This document shows positions 1 to 5,897 of a stretch of DNA of 10,663 nucleotides, piece by piece; positions within the stretch are counted from its first letter, which is position 1, and each line of letters opens with the position of its first letter. Under the pieces are notes generated by a model. That model searched no databases, was not told the origin of the DNA, and was given only the letters and a program-made list of their open reading frames with translations. The stretch comes from Pyramidobacter sp. (GTDB taxonomy: Bacteria > Synergistota > Synergistia > Synergistales > Dethiosulfovibrionaceae): contig JAGAYQ010000338.1 of NCBI GenBank assembly GCA_017940445.1, positions 1 to 10,663 on the forward strand, read 5' to 3'. A program made the position numbers and the translations under genes.

Positions 1-961
1 GACGCTCGTCGACGCAGTGCTGCCAGCTGACGGGCATGGACTTGGCCACGATCTCGGCCGTGGGGATGGCGTCGAACGGCGCCTGGGGCGCGTCCTTGCG
101 CACGGAGTGCATCCACGCCTTGACGATGTGCTTCTGACCTTCGGGCGAAAGGAACCAGTCGGTCAGCTCCTCGCAGATCTTCGCGTTGCCGTGGGCGCTC
201 CACTCGTCCTTGACGGTCATGATCGGCGAGGGCACGCAGATCGTGCCGTCGTCGGGATAGATCACGGTGATGGCGCTGCCCTCTTCCTCGCGCTTTTTCA
301 GAACGGACTCTTCAAGGATCATGATCACCTTGCACTCGCCCGTCTCCAGCTTGGTGAGGGCGACAGAGCCGCTCTCGACCATGACGCGGTTGGCAGCCAG
401 CTTGTCGTAATACTCATATCCGTACTTGTCCTTCAGCGCCGAGATCGTGTCGAGCGCCGTTCCCGAGGTGAGCGGGTTGGACATGGAGATGAGGCCGGCC
501 AGGCTCGCATCGTAGGCAAAATCCTTGAACGTGTGCGGCACTTCTTCGGCCTTGTATTTTTCGGGGTTGTAGGCGAGGATCATATTGGAGACGCGCACGG
601 GGTACCAGTAGCCTTCGGGATCGTATTCAAAGGCTATGTTCGCGCTCTCCTTCGAGACGTAGGGATGGAGCAGGCCTGCCGCCTTCAGCTCAAGCGCGTA
701 GGAAGGATCGGCCACCATCAGCATGTCGCAGCCCAGCTTTTTCGATTCGCGCTCGGCGGCGATCTTCGACTGGAGCGTGCCCGTGCCGCCGTAGAAGAAC
801 TCGATATCGTACTGCGGGAATTTTTCCTGGAGCACTCCCGTCATCGCTTCGATGATGTCTTCATACATCGAAGTGTAGATCGTCACCTGGGGCTTGTCAG
901 CCGCCAGCGCCGCACACGAAAGAGAAAGAACTGTCACCAGAACCGCCGCAATTTTTTTCAT
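1..961 (-). CDS. ABC transporter substrate-binding protein, AfuA/FbpA (iron) type, partial at the C-terminus
   Basis: I translated the minus strand from the ATG at 961; the frame stays open for 320 codons and leaves the window, so probably only a short C-terminal tail is missing. Residues 1-20 form a signal peptide (MKKIAAV..., then CAALA before ADKP) with no convincing lipobox. The mature part has the look of the COG1840 group of extracellular solute-binding proteins: TIYTSMYEDI at 28-37, GGTGTLQSKIAAE at 58-70, a YWYPVR segment near 118-123 and WFLSPEGQKHIV at 269-280. Such proteins bind ferric iron or small anionic ligands outside the membrane and deliver them to an ABC permease. A strong AGGAGG at 973-978, 11 bases upstream, supports the start. 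Permease and ATPase genes would be expected beyond the left edge. Family is fairly sure; the ligand (Fe3+, phosphonate or other) is not. Confidence 0.85.
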   Translation of the reverse strand, partial: MKKIAAVLVTVLSLSCAALAADKPQVTIYTSMYEDIIEAMTGVLQEKFPQYDIEFFYGGTGTLQSKIAAERESKKLGCDMLMVADPSYALELKAAGLLHPYVSKESANIAFEYDPEGYWYPVRVSNMILAYNPEKYKAEEVPHTFKDFAYDASLAGLISMSNPLTSGTALDTISALKDKYGYEYYDKLAANRVMVESGSVALTKLETGECKVIMILEESVLKKREEEGSAITVIYPDDGTICVPSPIMTVKDEWSAHGNAKICEELTDWFLSPEGQKHIVKAWMHSVRKDAPQAPFDAIPTAEIVAKSMPVSWQHCVDER

Positions 962-990
962 CGCAGAAATTGCCTCCTGACATGAAAGTT

Positions 991-1063
991 CGCACGCCTC
1001 GTGCGATAAGTTAAGTTTATCATACCGATGCGAAAAAATCATTCTTTTTCCTTATAAATGATT
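991..1063. promoter_or_regulatory. A+T-rich control region with three inverted repeats upstream of the binding-protein gene
   Basis: Three inverted repeats lie in this short stretch. CGCACG at 991-996 pairs with CGTGCG at 1000-1005. GATAA at 1005-1009 pairs with TTATC at 1017-1021. AATCATT at 1037-1043 pairs with AATGATT at 1057-1063. The stretch sits just upstream of the minus-strand binding-protein gene and is clearly richer in A+T than its surroundings. On the minus strand TATGAT at 1019-1024 could be a -10 box, but the -35 position is poor. The GATAA...TTATC element only loosely recalls a Fur-type operator. The repeats are visible; their use as operators is inference. Confidence 0.4.
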
Positions 1064-1123
1064 AAATACGCCTCTGACCGCACTTTGCGGGCAGGCCTAA
1101 GGGGCTCGTCCCAATCATCCTGT

Positions 1124-1153
1124 TTGACGCCGGTCTGTTTTTCGTGATACACT
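1124..1153 (+). promoter_or_regulatory. Sigma-70-type promoter of the metal-binding operon
   Basis: TTGACG at 1124-1129 and TACACT at 1148-1153 are separated by 18 bases, and the -10 box is preceded by TGA, giving an extended -10 (TGn). Transcription would start near 1160 and read into the genes at 1221-3083. No other good promoter is visible before the gene at 1576. Confidence 0.6.
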
Positions 1154-1157
1154 CAAA

Positions 1158-1192
1158 TCGTCCGCCGGGCCTGTTTCCCGCGCGGCGGACGA
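1158..1192 (+). promoter_or_regulatory. 10-bp perfect inverted repeat in the 5' leader (operator or leader hairpin)
   Basis: TCGTCCGCCG at 1158-1167 and CGGCGGACGA at 1183-1192 are perfect complements around a 15-base loop. The repeat begins 5 bases after the predicted -10 box, at the expected transcription start. It could be a repressor operator blocking initiation or an RNA hairpin at the very 5' end of the message. There is no T-tract after it, so it is not a normal terminator. In a metal-uptake operon a metal-responsive repressor is the natural guess, but the sequence does not resemble a Zur box I know. Confidence 0.5.
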
Positions 1193-1220
1193 GATCCTGA
1201 CGAAAGGGAGGAGAATGGAT

Positions 1221-1499
1221 ATGCACAAACGTTTTCCGCGTCTGTGCGCGATCCTGCTGCTGGCGCTCGTGCTTGCCGCTGCGCTTGAGTTTGCCGCTGC
1301 GGCAGATCACGACTGTTCCGGCGACGACTGCCCCGTGTGCGCGCTCCTGAGCCGCTGCGAGCAGGTGCTCAGGCAGTGCTGTCCAGCCGCTTCCGTTTCA
1401 GTCAAAAACGTCCGGCCCGATGCGCTCCCCGCGCCGCTCACAGTGCTCCTGACAGCAGCGCTCACGCCCGTCGTCCGGCGGACGAGGATGAACAACTAA
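1221..1499 (+). CDS. Small Cys-rich membrane or secreted protein of the metal-uptake operon
   Basis: Starting at 1221 this encodes 92 residues. An ATG six bases earlier (1215) is in frame, but GGGAGGAG at 1206-1213 touches that codon, whereas it stands about 7-9 bases before 1221, so I prefer 1221. A basic start and a long hydrophobic segment (about residues 7-27) form a signal peptide or anchor. Then comes a short polar core with HDCSGDDCPVC (about 29-39) and further Cys at SRC and QCC, making a likely metal or disulfide site. A second mildly hydrophobic segment (LPAPLTVLLTAALTPVV) is followed by VRRTRMNN. I recall similar small proteins with a DC..EDCP.C pattern beside zinc-transport genes in Clostridia, but no function is established to my knowledge. 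It is first in the operon, 76 bases before the ZnuA-like gene. Confidence 0.7.
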   Translation: MHKRFPRLCAILLLALVLAAALEFAAAADHDCSGDDCPVCALLSRCEQVLRQCCPAASVSVKNVRPDALPAPLTVLLTAALTPVVRRTRMNN

Positions 1500-1575
1500 A
1501 CGCGGCCTCCATCGCGCTTTTTTCATGAGCGAACGCGATTTGCTCCCGGAATTATGACATGGAGGTCACTTAACG

Positions 1576-2670
1576 ATGAAAATAAAGCTAAAAACCGTCC
1601 TGGCCGTGTGTGCGGCCATCGTCCTCGCCGTCCCCGCTGCTGCAAAGCCGCGCGTCGTGACGACGCTGTTTCCTATTTATGACTGGACCCGGAATATCAT
1701 CGGCGAGCGGAAGGACGCCGTCGAACTGCTGCCGCCGCTCAACACCGGCGTCGACCTGCACAGCTATCAGCCCAGCGTCGACGACATCCTGCGCATCTCC
1801 ACGAGCGACCTGTTCATCTACACCGGCGGGCTGTCGGACGCCTGGGCGGAGCGCGTCCTGCGCGATGCCGTGAACAAAAAACTCGCCGCCGTCAGCCTGA
1901 TCAAAGCCCTCGGCGAGCGCGCCCGTGAGGAGGAGACCGTCGAAGGCATGGAAGCAGGACATCATCACCACGGCCATGATGAGCACGAGAAAGATCATGA
2001 CCGCCACGAGCATGAAAAAGATCATGACCATCACGAGCACGAAAAAGATCACGGACATCACGAGCACGAAAATGACCACGGCCATCACGAGCACGAGAAA
2101 GATCATGACCATCATGAGCACGACGAAGGTCCCGAGTACGACGAGCACGTCTGGCTCTCGCTCGTCAACGCGCGTCTGCTCTGCGGCCGCATCGCCCAGG
2201 CGCTGAGCGAAGTCGATCCGCAGGGAGCCGACGCCTATCGCGCCAACGCCGCCGCCTACAGCGCCAAGCTCGACGCGCTCGACGCCAAATACCGCGCGGG
2301 CGTTGCCAGCGCGAAGCACACGACGCTGCTATTCGCCGACCGCTTCCCGTTCCGCTACCTCGTCGACGACTACGGGCTGAGCTACTTTGCCGCCTTCCAG
2401 GGCTGCTCCGCCGAATCGGAAGCCAGCTTCAAGACCATCCTTTTCCTGGCAGACAAGCTCGACGCTCTGGGACTGCCCTGCGTGCTCACCATCGAAGGCT
2501 CGTCAAAAAAGATCGCCGAGACGGTCGTGCGCACCGCCAAGCGCGGCCCCGTCCCTATCCTCACGCTCGATTCGATGCAGTCGGTACGGGCTGACGGTAT
2601 CGCCAGCGCCCCCGATTACCTGACCGTGATGGAGCGCAACCTGGCGATCCTCCAGGAGGCGCTGAAATGA
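1576..2670 (+). CDS. znuA: ZnuA-like zinc/metal ABC transporter substrate-binding protein with His-rich loop
   Basis: 364 residues, starting after GGAGGT at 1561-1566. Residues 1-23 are a signal peptide (ends PAAAK). The rest matches the cluster A-I metal-binding proteins: VVTTLFPIYDWTRNI at 27-41, a ligand region with His62 (DLHSYQPS), and DEHVWLS with His191, the second ligand. Residues 128-182 are a loop with about 25 histidines among Asp, Glu and Lys, typical in kind of ZnuA and AdcA proteins and thought to collect or sense zinc. The usual third ligand His (HDAFGY) is replaced by ADRFPFRYL at 254-262. Asp332 (LTLDS) may be the last ligand. I recall the DRFPFRYLVDDYGL and GCSAE motifs from a clostridial-type subfamily. 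It should bind zinc outside the membrane. The downstream gene overlaps it by 4 bases (ATGA). No permease or ATPase gene is adjacent. Confidence 0.9.
   Translation: MKIKLKTVLAVCAAIVLAVPAAAKPRVVTTLFPIYDWTRNIIGERKDAVELLPPLNTGVDLHSYQPSVDDILRISTSDLFIYTGGLSDAWAERVLRDAVNKKLAAVSLIKALGERAREEETVEGMEAGHHHHGHDEHEKDHDRHEHEKDHDHHEHEKDHGHHEHENDHGHHEHEKDHDHHEHDEGPEYDEHVWLSLVNARLLCGRIAQALSEVDPQGADAYRANAAAYSAKLDALDAKYRAGVASAKHTTLLFADRFPFRYLVDDYGLSYFAAFQGCSAESEASFKTILFLADKLDALGLPCVLTIEGSSKKIAETVVRTAKRGPVPILTLDSMQSVRADGIASAPDYLTVMERNLAILQEALK
1981..2124 (+). repeat. Five 27-bp tandem repeats encoding the His-rich loop
   Basis: Five imperfect 27-base units run from 1981 to 2115 and a sixth begins at 2116 (GAGCACGAC). 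Each encodes a nine-residue unit of the form EHEKDHDHH (residues 136-180), with variants such as EHEKDHDRH and EHENDHGHH. The unit length is a multiple of three, so gain or loss of copies keeps the frame. Silent changes between units show the array is not freshly expanded. Confidence 0.92.
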
Positions 2671-3083
2671 CGCGCTCGCTCTGCGTCCTCCCTGCGGCAC
2701 TGATGCTCGCCCTGGCGTGCGCCTTCTCCGCCCCGGCCGCCGACAAAGGCCCCCTCGATCTGCGCTCAATGAGCCGCACCATGGCTTTTGCCGCTGTCTA
2801 CGACATGCAGGTCAATCCCGGCACCTACGTCGGACGTTTGGTGCGCATGAACGGCTCGTTTGCCACGTTTGAAGTCAGGCCCGGCGAGAAAAAAGGCACC
2901 GCCTGCATCATCAAGGACGCTGCCGCCTGCTGCGCCGCCGGACTGGAGTTCAGCCTCGCTGAAAAGCCGAAGAAGCTCCCGCGGGAAGACAGCGCCATCG
3001 CCGTCGAAGGCGTCTTCACCGTAGAGAAGGAAGCCGGCCTGGAGTTCGCCGTCCTCAAAAACGCGCGCTTCCTGCCGCGATGA
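2667..3083 (+). CDS. Small secreted protein of the zinc-uptake operon, function unknown
   Basis: 138 residues, translationally coupled to the ZnuA-like gene through a 4-base overlap. Residues 1-25 are a signal peptide (cut probably after SAPAA); the Cys at 18 lies in LALAC, which is not a proper lipobox. The mature part begins with a helix-like segment (SRTMAFAAVYDMQVNP), then YVGRLVRMNGSFATFEV, CIIKDAAACCAAGLEFSL and AIAVEGVFTVEKEAGLEFAVLKNARF. The alternating beta pattern and short size suggest an OB-like barrel. The ACCAAGLEF motif faintly recalls the CCAAD region of the DUF1980 (YcgQ) family, whose Bacillus member is zinc-controlled; this link is weak. I recall comparable proteins beside zinc transport genes in Clostridia. 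A role in handling metal with the ZnuA-like protein is inference from coupling. Confidence 0.75.
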   Translation: MTRSLCVLPAALMLALACAFSAPAADKGPLDLRSMSRTMAFAAVYDMQVNPGTYVGRLVRMNGSFATFEVRPGEKKGTACIIKDAAACCAAGLEFSLAEKPKKLPREDSAIAVEGVFTVEKEAGLEFAVLKNARFLPR

Positions 3084-3086
3084 CAA

Positions 3087-3119
3087 ACGAACGGCCCCGT
3101 ACCGCGCGGGGCCGTTCGT
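3087..3119. terminator. Perfect 13-bp hairpin after the zinc-uptake operon, no T-tract
   Basis: ACGAACGGCCCCG at 3087-3099 pairs perfectly with CGGGGCCGTTCGT at 3107-3119 around a 7-base loop, only 3 bases after the stop codon at 3083. The position suits a terminator for the 1221-3083 operon, but no run of T follows on the plus strand (GCTATACTG). It could act as a factor-assisted or pausing hairpin, protect the 3' end of the message, or be a protein site, because its right arm abuts the next gene's -10 box. Confidence 0.6.
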
Positions 3120-3127
3120 GCTATACT
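3119..3127 (+). promoter_or_regulatory. Extended -10 promoter of the CMD-family gene
   Basis: TGCTATACT at 3119-3127 is a good extended -10 (TGn plus TATACT). No good -35 box lies 17 bases upstream (GTACCG at 3099-3104, inside the hairpin). The start would be near 3134, about 34 bases before the ATG at 3168. Confidence 0.5.
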
Positions 3128-3167
3128 GAAGACATGCATCATCAAACCGACAAAGGAGCTGTTTTTC

Positions 3168-3899
3168 ATGACCACCACCGCCGAAATCGCCCGGACGGAT
3201 CCCGACTTCGCCCGGATCGAAGCGCGCTTTGCCGCCGAAGTGCGTGCTCACGGCAGCATGGACGACCGCGAACGCGCCCTCTGCGTCCTCTCTGCTCTGA
3301 TCGCCCTCGGCGAAACGGACGAATTCGCTTTGCAGTTGGACGAAGCCCTGAACGGCGCTCTTTCACCCGTTGAGGCGCGAGAGCTCGTCTATCAGTCGGC
3401 TGCTTATCTGGGCTTTGCGCGCGCCCGCGTCTTTCTCGCCGCCGCGAACGGCGTCTTCGCCGCACGCGGCATCTCCCTGCCCCGGGAGCAGGAAGCCCCG
3501 GACGCTGCAGACCGGCTTGAAGCCGGCGCGCGCGTGCAGGCCGCGCTGTTCGGCGAAGAGACCGCCGATTTCTGGCAGTACGGCCCGGAAGAGACGCGCC
3601 ACCTCGGCAGAATGATGGTCGAAAACTGCTTCGGCGACTTCTATTCGCGCGGCATCCTCAGCCTGAAAGACCGCGAACTGGCCGCCTTCTGCACCCTTGC
3701 CGCTCTCGGCGGCGGCGCTCAGCTCAAAGTCCGCGTCGTCGCCGGCTATGCCGCCGGAAACGACCGCGCCGCGCTGATCTCCGCGCTCACGCAGCTTGTG
3801 CCCTTCATCGGCTGGACACGCGTTTTGAACGCCCTCGCCATCCTCACCGAGACCGACAAAGAGCTGAACGACGACGGCTACGACGAAGATACGTTTTAG
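3168..3899 (+). CDS. Carboxymuconolactone decarboxylase (CMD) family protein, two-domain
   Basis: 243 residues, with AAGGAG at 3153-3158 nine bases before the ATG. Two CMD (AhpD-like) helical domains are visible: about 30-105 (MDDRERALCVLSALIALGETDEF, then LSPVEARELVYQSAAYLGFARA) and about 145-228 (RMMVENCFGDFYSRGILSLKDRELAAFCTLAALGG, then GNDRAALISALTQLVPFIGWTRVLNALA). The domain spacing resembles the 240-260-residue cytoplasmic proteins in this family, which are often next to redox or aromatic genes. Cys39, Cys154 and Cys175 are present, but there is no AhpD-type CXXC, so classical peroxidase activity is not supported. No signal peptide. The acidic tail (NDDGYDEDTF) is beyond the fold. It stands alone, with its own promoter and the terminator at 3973 after it. 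The exact reaction is unknown; family assignment is firm. Confidence 0.88.
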   Translation: MTTTAEIARTDPDFARIEARFAAEVRAHGSMDDRERALCVLSALIALGETDEFALQLDEALNGALSPVEARELVYQSAAYLGFARARVFLAAANGVFAARGISLPREQEAPDAADRLEAGARVQAALFGEETADFWQYGPEETRHLGRMMVENCFGDFYSRGILSLKDRELAAFCTLAALGGGAQLKVRVVAGYAAGNDRAALISALTQLVPFIGWTRVLNALAILTETDKELNDDGYDEDTF

Positions 3900-3972
3900 A
3901 GTGAACAAGTTGCCTAGCGCGAAAAGAAACTCGCAGTAAGCAAACCACAATAGAGTTACATATAGGGCAAAA

Positions 3973-4013
3973 AAAACGGCATCCAGGACTACAACATCCT
4001 GCAATGCCGTTTT
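3973..4013. terminator. Bidirectional intrinsic terminator between converging genes
   Basis: AAAACGGCAT at 3973-3982 pairs with ATGCCGTTTT at 4004-4013, and CAGGA at 3984-3988 pairs with TCCTG at 3997-4001 inside it. The minus strand has a run of eight T after the stem and the plus strand has TTTTGTTTG. It ends both the CMD-family gene (stop at 3899) and the minus-strand operon (stop at 4040). Confidence 0.88.
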
Positions 4014-4039
4014 GTTTGATGAATCAGCTTTTCCTTGAC

Positions 4040-5005
4040 TCAGACTCGTATGTACTTCTTGATGCCGATATAATCCTTGTCCATAATGCCGACTTCGCCG
4101 ATATAAACACTGCCCTTGTGATCCACAGCAATGCTGTGTCCGCAATGGTATTTATGGTCGGGGTGGGCCCCGAAGTCATTTTCAAAGCGGGCCAAAAGCT
4201 TGCCCTCCGGCGTGAGGATGCTCAGGCGTGACGGTGCTGCATCGAATACGTCACAGCGCTTGCATTCGCACAGATACAACAGACCATCGTCACCCTTGCG
4301 AAGAGATGAAGGACGGATCAGCCCCGTCCACTCGTCGATAAACGTGCCGTCCAGGTCAAAACGCTGGATACGGTTGTTCTCACGATCGCATACGTGGATG
4401 ACTCCTTCCTCGCTGATATAAATACCATGCGGCAGGAAAAACTGGCCCGGCTTGATTCCGGGTTCGCCCCAGCTGCAAATATATTCCCCGGACGCAGAAT
4501 AACGATGGACCTTGGCATTGCCATACCCGTCTGTGATGTAGAAATCTCCGTTTGGAGCCTCGGCGATTGCTGTACAGCCGCAGAAAGGTCCTGCTGCCTG
4601 ACGGATTGTCCTGTAGTCAGGGTACCCAGCTATCCAGTCTACGTCTGTGCCCGAGTGCTGCTTAGGCGTTCCGAGAGTTTGCAGAATATTACCGTTCATA
4701 TCCATCTTATAAACTGCCGACCAGTAATCATCGACACACCAAAAAGCGCCCTTGCTGTCAAAAAGCATGCCGTGTGCACGGCCAATCTGACTTGCATTGC
4801 CAATCGTACGGATGAAGTTTCCATTTTCTCCGGCAACAATGATTGGTATATCACTGCGCGTGAAAAGATACACTTGATTATCATTATCAACCGCGATTTC
4901 CGACACTTTGGAGAGTCTAAAGCCACCAGTTACGACAGGCGCTAATTCTTTTCCCCAGTTTTCATCGTACTGGAAGCAAAAATCGCCGCTTTTAAACTGA
5001 TCCAT
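4040..5005 (-). CDS. Six-bladed NHL beta-propeller protein, peptidyl-alpha-hydroxyglycine alpha-amidating lyase (PAL)-like
   Basis: 321 residues from the ATG at 5005. An in-frame TTG at 5014 touches the GAGAGG ribosome site, which stands 9 bases before 5005, so 5005 is preferred. No signal peptide, so cytoplasmic. NHL-type blades are plain, for example ITDGYGNAKVHRY at 157-169 and LPHGIYISEEGVIHVCDRENNRIQRF at 191-216. Comparison from memory with the rat lyase domain gives matches for the zinc histidines (His78 in RAHGM, His193 in LPHGI, His290 in CGHSI), Tyr161 in DGYGN, Arg208 in DREN and Arg50 in FTRSD. That domain splits alpha-hydroxyglycine compounds to an amide and glyoxylate. Last gene of the operon, 26 bases after the aldolase. 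A lactonase-like or other hydrolytic role is the alternative. It looks lower in G+C than the plus-strand genes. Confidence 0.78.
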   Translation of the reverse strand: MDQFKSGDFCFQYDENWGKELAPVVTGGFRLSKVSEIAVDNDNQVYLFTRSDIPIIVAGENGNFIRTIGNASQIGRAHGMLFDSKGAFWCVDDYWSAVYKMDMNGNILQTLGTPKQHSGTDVDWIAGYPDYRTIRQAAGPFCGCTAIAEAPNGDFYITDGYGNAKVHRYSASGEYICSWGEPGIKPGQFFLPHGIYISEEGVIHVCDRENNRIQRFDLDGTFIDEWTGLIRPSSLRKGDDGLLYLCECKRCDVFDAAPSRLSILTPEGKLLARFENDFGAHPDHKYHCGHSIAVDHKGSVYIGEVGIMDKDYIGIKKYIRV

Positions 5006-5031
5006 TGTTCGCAACCTCTCTCAGCAGGAAC

Positions 5032-5793
5032 TTATCTCAGATCCTGATATTTCTTTACGAAATCCTTGAAAGCATTTAGCAGAAGTATCTCATCAGGCCC
5101 GACGCTGAAGAACTTTGCCCCCATTGCCATTTTGGATTTCACAAACTCCGGTGAAGCGGCAAGCATCAGAGGAATTTTACCGTGCTGCAGAGCTTTCTTA
5201 ATAAGAAGATCCTCCATAGCAAGAACTTCAGGGTCAGTCAGCTGTCCTGGTTTTCCCATCGACTGAGAGATGTCCCCCTTCCCCGAAGAGACCATATCGA
5301 CCCCCGGAAGAGAAATAATCTGGTCAAGATGAGGAATCGCCTTTTTGTCTTCAATCTGGATATTCAGCGTCACAATATCGTTAGCAATTTGGGCATACTC
5401 CTGGAACGTTGAGCATCCTGCCAGACGAACAAACCGGCCGATCGGGAACTGCCCGCGCTTTCCGAGCGGATACATCTTTGTCGCAGCGACAGCTTCCCTT
5501 GCTCTTTCAACCGTATCAACATCAGGAACAACAATCCCTGTCACGCCCTGATCGATCAGTTTTGTGATGTCTTCGATATTGGAAACCCTGACCTGACAAG
5601 GCATATCCAGCAGTGTAGCCGTTCTGACCAGCTCTTTGAGCTCTTTATAATCGAAGAGAATATGTTCATAATCGACGCGAATGAAGTCAAATCCCGCCAG
5701 TTTTGCCATTTCTACAACAGCAGGATCGGAGAAGTTCATATACAGCCCCAGAACCGGACCTTCCTTTTTAGCAAGCTCCTTAAAAGTTTTCAT
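5032..5793 (-). CDS. HpcH/HpaI (class II, metal-dependent) aldolase family protein
   Basis: 253 residues, the usual length for HpaI-type aldolases. AGGAGG at 5801-5806 precedes the ATG. The TIM-barrel motifs are in order: DYEH at 41-44 with the His that acts in acid-base catalysis, QVRV with Arg69 for the oxo-acid carboxylate, GIVVPDVDTVERAREAV at 86-102, MYPLGKRG at 107-114, QIED with metal ligand Glu148, and SSGKGDISQSMG with metal ligand Asp174. Family members reversibly split 4-hydroxy-2-oxo acids into pyruvate (or a similar oxo-acid) and an aldehyde in the cytoplasm. Here the family loop IGPNDLS is SSGKGDIS, and GKRGQFP replaces the common GxRG-plus-Gly pattern, so the substrate is not a standard one. 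It lies between a carboxylate carrier and the PAL-like gene in one operon. Fold and broad chemistry are firm; the substrate is unknown. Confidence 0.85.
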   Translation of the reverse strand: MKTFKELAKKEGPVLGLYMNFSDPAVVEMAKLAGFDFIRVDYEHILFDYKELKELVRTATLLDMPCQVRVSNIEDITKLIDQGVTGIVVPDVDTVERAREAVAATKMYPLGKRGQFPIGRFVRLAGCSTFQEYAQIANDIVTLNIQIEDKKAIPHLDQIISLPGVDMVSSGKGDISQSMGKPGQLTDPEVLAMEDLLIKKALQHGKIPLMLAASPEFVKSKMAMGAKFFSVGPDEILLLNAFKDFVKKYQDLR

Positions 5794-5825
5794 GATAATA
5801 CCTCCTCATATTATAAATTGCACCG

Positions 5826-5867
5826 CAGCTCCCAGGTGAGTAAACAGGCTCCCGTCTTCCTGAGCTG
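5826..5867. other. Imperfect stem-loop between the carrier and aldolase genes
   Basis: CAGCTC at 5826-5831 and AGG at 5834-5836 can pair with CCT at 5859-5861 and GAGCTG at 5862-5867, with a two-base bulge and a 22-base loop. It lies in the 104-base gap between two genes of the minus-strand operon, the widest gap in that operon. It may be an RNA-processing or stability element; there is no T-tract. Confidence 0.3.
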
Positions 5868-5897
5868 GAGTCTCGAGAGCCCCTACTCGCATGATGC

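Noticed and set aside
17..985. Long plus-strand open frame of 322 residues over the left end
   Set aside because: It lies opposite the binding-protein gene, whose minus frame has a signal peptide, family motifs and a strong ribosome site. The plus frame is rich in Arg, His and Asp with no recognisable fold.
1500..1575. CGCG...CGCG followed by TTTTTT between the Cys-rich and ZnuA-like genes as a terminator
   Set aside because: Only a 4-bp stem; more likely a simple gap inside one operon.
1981..2124. The 27-bp array as a CRISPR or plasmid iteron
   Set aside because: There are no spacers between units and the repeats are in frame within a protein gene.
1588..2319. Minus-strand frame of 243 residues with a hydrophobic Val/Met-rich stretch
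   Set aside because: The stretch is the reverse reading of the His-rich 27-bp repeats in the ZnuA-like gene. A membrane protein is not supported.
3363..4145. Minus-strand frame of 260 residues across the CMD gene and the terminator
   Set aside because: It crosses the bidirectional terminator and mirrors the CMD-family gene; no family motif.
4394..4945. Plus-strand frame of 183 residues inside the propeller gene
   Set aside because: Antisense to a gene with clear NHL repeats and no motif of its own.
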